Shown in pieces: positions 1-8,232 of a stretch of DNA of 64,000 nt. The number at the start of each line of letters is the position of its first letter. Within the stretch, counting starts at the first letter, position 1. The stretch spans positions 1 to 64,000 of the forward strand of contig JARRCS010000010.1 in the NCBI GenBank assembly GCA_029981855.1. The letters run 5' to 3'. A model generated the notes under the pieces. That model saw nothing but the letters and a program-made list of their open reading frames with translations, made no database searches and was not told where the DNA came from. The position numbers and the translations under genes were made by a program. The DNA comes from Halanaerobiales bacterium. GTDB lineage: Bacteria > Bacillota > Halanaerobiia > Halanaerobiales > DTU029.

Positions 1-464
1 GACCTGGATAGGACCATTGCTATGGCATAAAGCTTAACTAAATTACCGGAAGTATCCTTTACTTTGATGGTTCCTAAATCCACCTGGGCCTGGTATCCTA
101 GAGGCGGATCAGCTACGGCCTGGTACTGTCTAAGAGTCTTTTCCTTGGGAATATTATATTTTTCCCTGATATCTTTAACAAAACGCCTAAGAGTGCTATA
201 TTTGATGTTTTCCTTCTCTTCAGGATAGTGTTCCCAGAGTCTATCCTGCAGTTGACTGACAGTGTAATCACTGTGAGTCCGGAGCAGGAGCAGAATGAAA
301 TCTTCATACTTGTCCAGTTTTCTTTTTCTCCTCCGGCAAGAATCCTGATATTTCTTATATTCTTCCGGAGTCATATCCCAGTATTTCAATACTGTTTTGT
401 GTGATTTGTTTAATCCATCTTCTTTTAGCTGGTGTATTTTGCTATACATTTTCCATCCTTTCAT
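1..464 (-). CDS. istA: IS21-family transposase IstA, N-terminal part (cut by window edge)
   Basis: Read on the minus strand from ATG at 464, about nine bases after the ribosome site GGAGG, a single open frame runs to the window edge. The N-terminus (KMYSKIHQLKEDGLNKSHKT) is a helix-turn-helix typical of IS21 transposases, followed by the YWDMTPEEY region. Around residues 125-135 comes LGYQAQVDLG, whose Asp matches the first acidic residue of the IstA DDE core (usually QVDWG). The rest of istA and the expected istB helper ATPase lie outside the window, so intactness cannot be judged. I could not fix the terminal inverted repeat upstream (about 480-600). The family call is firm; the element name is unknown. 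Confidence 0.8.
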   Translation of the reverse strand, partial: MKGWKMYSKIHQLKEDGLNKSHKTVLKYWDMTPEEYKKYQDSCRRRKRKLDKYEDFILLLLRTHSDYTVSQLQDRLWEHYPEEKENIKYSTLRRFVKDIREKYNIPKEKTLRQYQAVADPPLGYQAQVDLGTIKVKDTSGNLVKLYAIAMVLSR

Positions 465-736
465 TATGTATTACCTCCGTTTCTGGTATATTTATCAATG
501 AATAATTTTTTTGTTGAACATTTTTTATCCATTTCATTATAACACTTACAGGAAATGGCAACTACTAAAATTGTCAGAATAAGGTCCTGGATAGTGATAT
601 GGTTTGATTAGGAGAACAAAGGGAATTAAGCGCTTTTGGAAAAATATAATAAATGCTTGATTATGTTGAGGTATTTAAGGTATACTTATATAAACGATTT
701 AGAAAAATAAGTAACCTGGAGAAAGGGGGAATTTTT

Positions 737-1528
737 TTGCGAATTGTAAGATTTATACATAATAATGAAGTGAGTTACGGAGTATTAAAGGATGGTGTTA
801 TAACAAAGATTAAAGAGGATATTTTTAACAATTATGAACTAACCGATAATCGGATTGAACTGGAAGGGGTAAAATTACTTAACCCGGTAGATCCGCCTAA
901 CATCATTGCTATCGGTTTAAATTACAAAAAGCATGCTTTAGAAAGTGGCCATACCAGTTTGCCTAAAAGGCCGGTTATCTTCCTCAAAGCGACTACGAGT
1001 GTAATTGGGCCTAATGATAATATAAAGCTGCCGGAAATGGCCCCTGATGAAGTTGATTATGAGGCTGAATTGGTAGTAATAATCGGAAAAACAGCCAGAA
1101 ATATAGGGGTTAAGGAAGCTGATGAATATATTTTGGGCTATACCTGTGGCAATGATGTTAGTGCCAGGGACTGCCAGTTACGTTTAGATAAGCAGTGGGC
1201 CAGGGGAAAGTCCTTTGATACCTTTTGTCCCCTCGGCCCCTGGATAGAGACGAATCTGGATCCTGATAACTGTAATATCCGTTCGAGATTAAATGGCCGG
1301 GTTATGCAGGAGTCTAATACGGCCGATATGATCTTTAGCCCCCGGGAACTGGTTAGTTACTGTTCCCAAAACATGACACTTCTGCCCGGTACGGTGATTA
1401 TGACCGGTACCCCGGAGGGTGTGGGATTTGCCCGAAAGCCTCCGGTCTTTTTAAAACCGGGAGACACGATTGAAATTGAGATTGAAGGGATCGGTATATT
1501 AAAGAATAAGGTTGTTAAAGGTGATTAA
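737..1528 (+). CDS. Fumarylacetoacetate hydrolase (FAH) family protein
   Basis: Predicted soluble metal-dependent hydrolase/decarboxylase/isomerase of the FAH superfamily, 263 aa. The start chosen is TTG at 737, just after the strong ribosome site GAAAGGGGGA; an upstream ATG at 653 would add 28 atypical residues and lacks such a site. Family marks: GLNYKKH near residue 60, KPVIFLKA-type strand (here RPVIFLKA), the acidic metal ligands in YEAEL (Glu109, Glu111) and GNDVSARD (Asp140), and the QWARGKSFDTFCPLGPW stretch. Length fits single-domain FAHD1-like enzymes. Substrate cannot be read from sequence; acylpyruvase or oxaloacetate decarboxylase activity is common in this subgroup. It is a single-gene unit ending in a strong terminator. 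Confidence 0.88.
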   Translation: MRIVRFIHNNEVSYGVLKDGVITKIKEDIFNNYELTDNRIELEGVKLLNPVDPPNIIAIGLNYKKHALESGHTSLPKRPVIFLKATTSVIGPNDNIKLPEMAPDEVDYEAELVVIIGKTARNIGVKEADEYILGYTCGNDVSARDCQLRLDKQWARGKSFDTFCPLGPWIETNLDPDNCNIRSRLNGRVMQESNTADMIFSPRELVSYCSQNMTLLPGTVIMTGTPEGVGFARKPPVFLKPGDTIEIEIEGIGILKNKVVKGD

Positions 1529-1532
1529 TTTA

Positions 1533-1559
1533 ACTGGAGGTTAGGCCTCCAGTTTTTTT
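1533..1559 (+). terminator. Rho-independent terminator after FAH gene
   Basis: Perfect 8-bp stem ACTGGAGG/CCTCCAGT with a 5-nt loop, followed by seven T. It starts five bases after the FAH stop codon and separates that gene from the DUF445 gene. Confidence 0.9.
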
Positions 1560-1659
1560 GAATACTAATAAAAGGTCTATTGTTATTGGAATACATTTAG
1601 GTTTAATATACAAAACTATAGAATGTAAAGAACGAACATTTTTGATCAGGAGTGATAAA

Positions 1660-4600
1660 ATGCAGCTGTTCTTGCAAGCAGCAGTATTAATTGATCTATT
1701 GGGGGGAGGTATTACAGGTTATTTTACCAATAAAGCTGCCATAAAGATGTTATTTAAAAAATACGGTCCCTTCGGTGGGGTAATATTAAAGACCAGAGAG
1801 GAATTTATCGAAAAAATAAGCCAGCTTATTGAAAGAGATATTATCAACGGTCATACCCTGGAAAAGGAATTGCTTAAGGAGGATTTTTGGGAGGAATTTA
1901 ACAAGATCGTTGAGAATTTTTTCCGTATTTATCTTTATAAAAATACACCTGAGATAACCCTCGATCAGATTCCGGGAATGGGGCAGTCTTTAGAAAATCT
2001 CTATGCATTTTATAAAATTAATTGTCGGGATTTTATTTCCGAAATTTATGATTCACTCTTAGCCAAGGATATTTTGAGTGAAAGACAGCTGGAGAAGATT
2101 GTAGATACTTTATTTGACGGTTCAATTAAACTATTAAAGAGGTCTTATATCCTGGAGGATTATATTAGATGTATATCCAGAGTAAAGATATCCGATTTGA
2201 TTGCCGAGCCTGTTATAAAGAATACGATTGAAAATATAATTGTTCTTACCGTGGATCTCCGCTCTAAATATGACAGTGATTTTGATCAATTACTTAGTGA
2301 ACTTTCTTCCACTTTAAATATAAATGCCATTATTAAACTCTTAGAGGATAATCTGAAAGAAAGGCCTTTTAAAGATCTTTTGGGGGCGGAAAATACTGAA
2401 GAACTATTAAAAAGAATTACGAACTTTATAAAATCAACTGAAGGCAGGAGATTTATTACAACCTTAATAAGTGGTTTCTGGAAAATATTAAGAGAGACGG
2501 AGCTTACCCTCTTTGATTTACTGGGCGAAGAAATAGGTAGTAACCTTGAGCTTTTTCTGCAGAGAAAAATATCCTTAATAGGTGATTGGATCAGAGAGAA
2601 TAAAAAGGAGATTTTGGAACTGCTGCAGGATGCAATTAATGATACCCTGGCGGAGGAGTCCGAAAGTTTAAAAGGGAGGATAAAAAAATGGTTGTATAAT
2701 CTATTTTTTCAGGGGGATTTTAGCGGAAAGAATGATCTTATTAGTAAAATGATCAATTCAGACCCGGCGGATATTAGCAATAAGATTATTGGTTTTTTAA
2801 AAGCAAATAGCATTAAGGATTTACTAGACCTAATAGAAGAAAAGAAACCGATCGAGATTGATAAATTTATCAACTTTCTACTAAATAATCTAGAGGGTAT
2901 AATTGATAAGATTGGTCCATCTATTCTGGAAAGGAAAATAGGAGAGATTACCGGTTTTGAGTTGCCCCCTTCTATTGGAAATAAACTAAAAAATATGATT
3001 AAAGAAAGGTTTATTTACTCCCCTGAGGCCGCCGCTAGACTCCAGAGAAAGGCCTTTGCCTCAAGTCAGGCTAAACTAAATGATCTCTTTACAGAGAAAG
3101 AACTTATAGGTTTCAAAAATAAGATTATAAAAATATTGGAGGAAAAGAAGGACGGGATTAAGGAACCCATATTTGAGGCTGTAGAAAAATACCTTTCCAG
3201 AATAATTACTAAGGAAAATCTTGATATTATCTTTAGCTATTCAGACCGGATGCTTAAAAGGCAGATTAATAGCTTGAAAAACAGAAGGATTACCTATTTC
3301 TATGACAGTTTAAATAATAGGGAAGGGATTTACAGTGATTTGACCACTTATATGTTAAATCTGATCAATGAGAATTTACCGGAAATATTAGAGGGAAGAA
3401 TTGCTAGCACCATCTCCGATAATCTCTCCAGGCTGGCTGGAGAAGATGTCCGGGCAATGGTTGAAGACTTTATGGGGAAGGAGCTAAAACCGATAACCTA
3501 TTTTGGGGCTGGCCTGGGAATGCTCTTTGCAATTCTGCTCTATATTTTTCAGAGTATTTTGGGCCTGGAGCCGGAGACAAGACTACCTCTATCATTGATA
3601 ATCTACGGTTTTACCGGCTATATTACTAATGTTATCGCTCTCAGGATGATCTTTAAACCCTATAATGAAAAGAAAATCTTCGGGCTAAAAATACCCTTTA
3701 CTCCGGGGGTCGTTGCCCGGGAAAAACACAGATTTGCCAGTTCTATGGGTAGATTTGTCAAAGAAGAGCTTTTAAATAAAGAATCGGTGGAAAGGATATT
3801 TAAAGAGAAAAGAGAGAAAATTGAAGCCAGATCAAGAGAACGCCTGTCTCGGGATAATTTCAGTATTTTAGCAGAATTTCTAAACAATAATACAGATTAT
3901 CTAACAAAACACTTTTTCGAGTTTCTGGGTAGAAACAGGGAGCAGCTTATTGATAAATTTATTGTTGAGATAGGAGAGATAGAACTCTCCCAGTTTGACT
4001 TTAACCCCGTACTTACATATCTAAAGAAGAACAAAGGCAGATTCAGAGAATATATAAATACATACCTGGACAATTTTTTGGTCAGTGATAAGCCTCTGGA
4101 GACCGTCCTGCCGGACTTTATTAAAGGGACTATCTTTAAACAGATCGATAAACATACAGCAGAAATGATAACAGAGCTAATTGATATTACTGGCGACTAC
4201 TCCCGTATTAAAGAGATTCTCTTATATTATACGGATAAGATGGATGACTATCTTGATCAGAGATTGGCAGATTTAATCCCGGAACAAGTAAGGGAAGAAC
4301 TTGTTCGTTTGATTAATGATTATTTTGAAAATGGATTAAGAGCAGAGGAATTCAGGAAGAAATTCCCGCTGGAACTAACGACAGATGAATTAATTAATGG
4401 TCATTTATCCATTAACCCTGAAAGGTTTACCGGTTTTATTATAGAAGGGGTTCTGGGTTTGCTATCTGAGAAGAGGAATGAGATTAAGAACTGGCTTATT
4501 ACTTACGTAAAATCCGCAGGGGGATTTCTCTATCTGGCCCTGAATTTTCTGGATATCGACCAGACCCTCGGAAAGATAGTTGATGAGCTAATCGATAATA

Positions 4601-5523
4601 AACTGCCCCGCTTTATCTCCTCCCGCCAGGATGAGCTAAGGGAATTATCTTTAAATTTACTAAAATGGCCAATCTGCATCAGTGGAGAGGCAAGAGATGA
4701 GATCATTGCTCATCTATTAAAAAGTGGCTTTTTAGCCAGGAATATAAATAATTTGTTCGACTCTTTGTCGCAGATTAAGACAGGGTCTTTACTCAGGCTT
4801 ATCAATATTGATAGTTTCAGTGATCTTCTCCTTCTTTTTACTGCTGAAATTCAAACTCTCCATAAAGCATTTAATAATGAGCTGGAAATGAATAAAGAAG
4901 AAATCACCAGAATGGTTTCGGGGGTATTAAAAAACATCTTCAGGGATTTAATCCTGTCCGGGGAGATATCCAGAATAACCGGGGGAATTAAAGCGGAAGA
5001 GATCGCCAGGTCGATTGATAAGATAATTACAGGTGAGACCTTTTCAACTTGCCTGGCTAGATTTCTTGAGCAAGTGAGCGGAGAAATAAAGTCTCGGAAG
5101 CTCGGTGAAGTAGTGGAGCTAAAGACTCTAAAGGAGGATCTACTGTTAATTATTAAGAGAATATTAGATAACCCGGCTATCAGGGATCATTACTTTCGTG
5201 AATTTGAAAAATTAATCAGAGTATTTATTAATCAGCTTAACGAGCTTCTGGAAGTAAAAACAAAGGATTTTATCCTTGATCTTGCCCTCAAGAGTGCTTT
5301 AGATGCTGTTGAGAATAATTTCCTGGAATTGATCAATAGTATTGACCTGGCAGAAGTAACTGAAAATGAGGTAAAGGCCATGGATCCCGCAGAGATTGAA
5401 GAGCTCTTTGAGTCCTTTGCCGGAAATTACTTTAGAAAACTTGAGGCCTATGGATGGGTAGGGAGTTTTATAGGTTTTGGCGTGGAAATTCTTAAATCCT
5501 GGCCCCCTTCTTCCTTGTTTTAA
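1660..5523 (+). CDS. Giant tandem-DUF445 membrane-anchored protein
   Basis: About 1287 aa from ATG 1660 (ribosome site AGGAGTGAT); an in-frame TTG at 1558 sits inside the preceding terminator and is unlikely. DUF445 (YheB-type) proteins carry a membrane motif of the form GxxTNxxAxxMLF. Here it appears twice: GYFTNKAAIKMLF near residues 20-32, at the N-terminal membrane segment, and GYITNVIALRMIFKPY near 650-668, after a second hydrophobic segment (about 616-640). Each copy is followed by several hundred residues of charged amphipathic helix. Single-copy family members are normally near 400 aa, so this looks like an internal duplication with expansion. The expected C-terminal hydrophobic anchor is short and ends abruptly (GFGVEILKSW), so the last codons may be altered. 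Function unknown; a cell-envelope or spore-membrane role is only inference. Confidence 0.8.
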   Translation: MQLFLQAAVLIDLLGGGITGYFTNKAAIKMLFKKYGPFGGVILKTREEFIEKISQLIERDIINGHTLEKELLKEDFWEEFNKIVENFFRIYLYKNTPEITLDQIPGMGQSLENLYAFYKINCRDFISEIYDSLLAKDILSERQLEKIVDTLFDGSIKLLKRSYILEDYIRCISRVKISDLIAEPVIKNTIENIIVLTVDLRSKYDSDFDQLLSELSSTLNINAIIKLLEDNLKERPFKDLLGAENTEELLKRITNFIKSTEGRRFITTLISGFWKILRETELTLFDLLGEEIGSNLELFLQRKISLIGDWIRENKKEILELLQDAINDTLAEESESLKGRIKKWLYNLFFQGDFSGKNDLISKMINSDPADISNKIIGFLKANSIKDLLDLIEEKKPIEIDKFINFLLNNLEGIIDKIGPSILERKIGEITGFELPPSIGNKLKNMIKERFIYSPEAAARLQRKAFASSQAKLNDLFTEKELIGFKNKIIKILEEKKDGIKEPIFEAVEKYLSRIITKENLDIIFSYSDRMLKRQINSLKNRRITYFYDSLNNREGIYSDLTTYMLNLINENLPEILEGRIASTISDNLSRLAGEDVRAMVEDFMGKELKPITYFGAGLGMLFAILLYIFQSILGLEPETRLPLSLIIYGFTGYITNVIALRMIFKPYNEKKIFGLKIPFTPGVVAREKHRFASSMGRFVKEELLNKESVERIFKEKREKIEARSRERLSRDNFSILAEFLNNNTDYLTKHFFEFLGRNREQLIDKFIVEIGEIELSQFDFNPVLTYLKKNKGRFREYINTYLDNFLVSDKPLETVLPDFIKGTIFKQIDKHTAEMITELIDITGDYSRIKEILLYYTDKMDDYLDQRLADLIPEQVREELVRLINDYFENGLRAEEFRKKFPLELTTDELINGHLSINPERFTGFIIEGVLGLLSEKRNEIKNWLITYVKSAGGFLYLALNFLDIDQTLGKIVDELIDNKLPRFISSRQDELRELSLNLLKWPICISGEARDEIIAHLLKSGFLARNINNLFDSLSQIKTGSLLRLINIDSFSDLLLLFTAEIQTLHKAFNNELEMNKEEITRMVSGVLKNIFRDLILSGEISRITGGIKAEEIARSIDKIITGETFSTCLARFLEQVSGEIKSRKLGEVVELKTLKEDLLLIIKRILDNPAIRDHYFREFEKLIRVFINQLNELLEVKTKDFILDLALKSALDAVENNFLELINSIDLAEVTENEVKAMDPAEIEELFESFAGNYFRKLEAYGWVGSFIGFGVEILKSWPPSSLF

Positions 5524-5580
5524 TGCCTTTGGTGAAGCCAATTTGTTTGAGAATAGTTCCAGAAATAGAAACTGTAGTAA

Positions 5581-5617
5581 GGGCTATGGTATTGCCATCA
5601 TGGCCCTTTATCCTTTT
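5581..5617 (+). terminator. Probable terminator after DUF445 gene
   Basis: GGGCTATGGT pairs with ATCATGGCCC across a 6-nt loop (two G-U wobbles) and is followed by a T-rich tract. It sits 58 bases after the DUF445 stop. Confidence 0.6.
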
Positions 5618-5733
5618 AATTTAATGACCGAAGGTCAATTTGATTTCCGTAGACTAATATCCCCAGAAAATATTGTTGAATAATGCTTAAAATAATTAGA
5701 CGATTATGGTAAAATAATAAGGGGTGGATTAAT

Positions 5734-6750
5734 ATGGGTTTGCGTTTCAGGAAGAGTATTAGTCTTGGTGGTGGATTTAGGCTAAATTTCTCAAAGAGCG
5801 GAATCGGTGTAAGTGGGGGAATACCCGGTTTTAGAGTTAGTGCCGGACCATCGGGCAAAAGAACAAGTGTTGGTATACCGGGGACGGGTATATTTTATGA
5901 AAAAAGGGAATCCTGGAAGAAGAAAGAGGCTATTAGCAAACCGGAAGTTTCTGCTCGCGGTCCTAAAAAAATTAGACTTGGCCTACTTAGATATCTGATC
6001 TTAAGCAAAAAGGAGAAGTTATTTGTTAAAGCAGTAAACAATATCATTATAGATAATAAAACAGAGGCTTTGCATAAATTAAGGCAAGTGTTACAGGAAG
6101 ATAGTCTTTTAACCGATGCAAATTTTACTGTGGCATTACTGACGGAAGATGAAGAAGAGAGGTTGACGGCGGTAAAAAGGGCAATTGAGAATAAAGCCCG
6201 GTTCGGTGAGCTTTTTGAAAAATATGGTGTCTGGATGGGGGTGGAGATCTCTGTCACTCCTGATATCTGTTTGAGGATTACTAATGATATCCTGGGGTTT
6301 TATCTCTTTGCCGCAGAAGTATTACAGGATGCCGGTCAGCTTGAGGCAGCAATTGAGCTTCTGGAAAAATCCGGAATGGATGAGAGGCCTGAGGTTAAAT
6401 TATCCTTAGGAGAACTATATTATATTAACGGGTGCTATGATGAGGCCATCCGGTTGCTCCAGGGGATGGAAAATGAGGACGCGGTTGGAACCAATGCCCT
6501 CTTATTACTGGGAATGTCCTTTAGGGAAAAAGGGATGAACAAAGCGGCTATAGATACCTTAAGGAAGGCCAGACGGAGAACTAAGGAGCGATCTCCCAGT
6601 CTGATACTTGAGGGGAGGTATCAATTGGCTCTGACGCTGGAGGAAGATGGCAAAAAACACCTTGCCCGGAAGGAGTATGAGAAGGTCTTAGCTGTAGATT
6701 ATGATTACCGGGATGTCAGGGAGAGACTGGCAGAGTTAGAAAATGACTAG
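5734..6750 (+). CDS. DUF4236 domain protein with C-terminal TPR repeats
   Basis: 338 aa from ATG 5734 behind the ribosome site AAGGGGTGG. Residues 1-55 are a clear DUF4236 module (RFRKSISLGGGFRLNFSKSG, then GIPGFRVSAGPSG and GIPGTGIFY), a small Gly-rich beta domain of unknown function. Residues about 100-335 are helical with TPR-like repeats (for example AAIELLEKSG, LSLGELYYINGCYDEAIRLL and AIDTLRKARRR), suggesting a scaffold for protein contacts. No signal peptide or membrane helix. It stands alone between a terminator-like hairpin and a dispersed palindromic repeat. No specific role can be assigned. Confidence 0.82.
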   Translation: MGLRFRKSISLGGGFRLNFSKSGIGVSGGIPGFRVSAGPSGKRTSVGIPGTGIFYEKRESWKKKEAISKPEVSARGPKKIRLGLLRYLILSKKEKLFVKAVNNIIIDNKTEALHKLRQVLQEDSLLTDANFTVALLTEDEEERLTAVKRAIENKARFGELFEKYGVWMGVEISVTPDICLRITNDILGFYLFAAEVLQDAGQLEAAIELLEKSGMDERPEVKLSLGELYYINGCYDEAIRLLQGMENEDAVGTNALLLLGMSFREKGMNKAAIDTLRKARRRTKERSPSLILEGRYQLALTLEEDGKKHLARKEYEKVLAVDYDYRDVRERLAELEND

Positions 6751-6756
6751 TTTGCA

Positions 6757-6815
6757 AACTACAAATAGATGTTTTCGATTCAATAGAAACATCTCTTCAA
6801 CATCTATTTGCAGTT
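6757..6815. repeat. Dispersed palindromic repeat, copy A
   Basis: Arms AACTACAAATAGATGTT and AACATCTATTTGCAGTT are reverse complements with one mismatch, enclosing a 25-nt centre that holds a second AAACATCTCTTC half-unit. The same unit recurs at 10939, 20752, 52165 and 59116. It lies just after the DUF4236/TPR stop. Confidence 0.85.
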
Positions 6816-6860
6816 ACTGGACAATAGAAAGCATTAATTTAAAAAAAGGGGGAATCAACT

Positions 6861-7370
6861 TTGCAGGATGTTAAATATAATGATTACTTAAAGGAAGTAA
6901 CTGAAATCTTACCATCAGGGTCATTTTTAACTGTTAAATCGGGTAATAAAGTAAATACGATGACTATCGGCTGGGGAACCATAGGCTTTATCTGGGGGAA
7001 ACCTATCTTTATGGTTGCCGTCAGGGATTCCCGGTATACTTTTAATCTGATTGAAGAGAGTGATCAATTTACGGTCAGCATCCCCTTCGATGGAGCCATG
7101 AAAGAGGAATTGAATTTCTGCGGTACTAGATCTGGTAGGGATTATGATAAATTTAAGGAATGTAATCTAACGGCAGTTCCTGGAATTAAGGTTGATACAC
7201 CGGTTATCGGTGGTTGTAAATTACACTATGAATGTTTGATTCGTTTTAAACAGGCAATAGATCCAAATAATCTTGCACCTTTCTTTGATGAAAAATGGTA
7301 TCCGGAGAAGGATTACCATACCCTGTATTTCGGTGAGATAGTTGCCAGTTATATTGATGAGCAGGTCTAG
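6861..7370 (+). CDS. Flavin reductase-like FMN-binding protein
   Basis: 169 aa, split-barrel flavin reductase-like fold (DIM6/NTAB family). Start is TTG 6861 after the ribosome site AAAAAGGGGGAATC. Marks of the family are the N-terminal SGSFLTVKSGNKVNTMTIGW strand pair, the KPIFMVAVRDSRYT segment that usually contacts FMN phosphate, and the SIPFDGAMKEELNFCGTRSG region. Likely binds FMN and reduces or transfers electrons to an unknown partner. Monocistronic, with no neighbour that reveals a substrate. Confidence 0.85.
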   Translation: MQDVKYNDYLKEVTEILPSGSFLTVKSGNKVNTMTIGWGTIGFIWGKPIFMVAVRDSRYTFNLIEESDQFTVSIPFDGAMKEELNFCGTRSGRDYDKFKECNLTAVPGIKVDTPVIGGCKLHYECLIRFKQAIDPNNLAPFFDEKWYPEKDYHTLYFGEIVASYIDEQV

Positions 7371-7484
7371 TAATCTACTTAAAAGTCATTGTCTTTAGCC
7401 AAAAAAAATTAAGTTTATATTGATGCAGGTATGATATGGAGAAATACCGCTTTCTGAAATATCAATGTAAGGGGGGGTTACTAC

Positions 7485-8030
7485 ATGAAGATCTTAATAC
7501 CGCTGGCAGATGGGCTGGAGGAGATTGAGGCGATCACCAATATTGATGTTTTAAGGAGGGCCGGGATCAAGGTAATCACTGCCGGGTTAAATGACCTGGA
7601 GGTTACTGGAGCCCATGATATTGTTATTAAGGCCGATAGATTAATTGATGAGGTCAGGGCAGAGGAGTTTGACGGGATAATCTTACCCGGTGGGATGCCC
7701 GGCTCTACTAATTTGCGGGATAATGATAAGGTTATAAAACTGGTGCAAAAATTAAATACCGATGGCAAACTGGTAGCTGCTATCTGTGCCGCCCCGATTG
7801 CCCTGGAAAAGGCAGGTGTTATCAGAAACCGTAAGGCTACCAGTTATCCCGGTTTTGACAGGGAAATGGTCTCCTGTGACTATTTAGAGGAGAGGGTAGT
7901 TGTGGACGGAAATCTGATTACCGGCCGCGGCCCCGGGGTGGCCCTGGAGTTTGCAATTACAGTTGTCCAATATCTCCTCGGGGAAGAAAAGGCCGCTGAG
8001 TTAAAAGAGGGGATGTTGGCTAACTTTTAG
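7485..8030 (+). CDS. DJ-1/PfpI family protein
   Basis: 181 aa, soluble class I glutamine amidotransferase-like fold. The nucleophile-elbow Cys101 is in AAICAAP, the partner Glu15 in DGLEEIEA, and RGPGVALEF near residue 146 matches the DJ-1 C-terminal motif. Members (YajL, DJ-1, ThiJ) act in oxidative-stress protection, glyoxal handling or chaperone functions; which applies here is open. A very strong G-rich ribosome site (GGGGGGG) lies before ATG 7485. It forms its own unit and ends before a terminator at 8101. Confidence 0.9.
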   Translation: MKILIPLADGLEEIEAITNIDVLRRAGIKVITAGLNDLEVTGAHDIVIKADRLIDEVRAEEFDGIILPGGMPGSTNLRDNDKVIKLVQKLNTDGKLVAAICAAPIALEKAGVIRNRKATSYPGFDREMVSCDYLEERVVVDGNLITGRGPGVALEFAITVVQYLLGEEKAAELKEGMLANF

Positions 8031-8100
8031 AGAGGAGTATATAACCCAACAAAGGAGTTAAAAGGTGCTGGAACACCAACAAAATTTAAGGATTTCAGCA

Positions 8101-8130
8101 AACTACAGGTTGTCCTGCCTGTAGTTTTTT
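8101..8130 (+). terminator. Rho-independent terminator after DJ-1 gene
   Basis: AACTACAGG pairs with CCTGTAGTT over an 8-nt loop, followed by a T-run. Confidence 0.88.
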
Positions 8131-8147
8131 CGATTCCGCTCAAAAAA

Positions 8148-8176
8148 TTGCAATCATATTCTTTTATTGTTATAAT
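8148..8176 (+). promoter_or_regulatory. SigA-type promoter for the ABC-class ATPase gene
   Basis: TTGCAA, 17-bp spacer, TATAAT. It lies 57 bp before the ATG at 8233, directly after the DJ-1 terminator. Confidence 0.85.
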
Positions 8177-8232
8177 TTATTTGGTGAAGATGATCATAAT
8201 ATAATTGTATCTGTATACAGGAGGGTTCAACG

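Noticed and set aside
5299-5683. Short ORFs on both strands around the DUF445 gene end
   Set aside because: No ribosome sites or recognisable features; overlap with the real gene and its terminator explains them.
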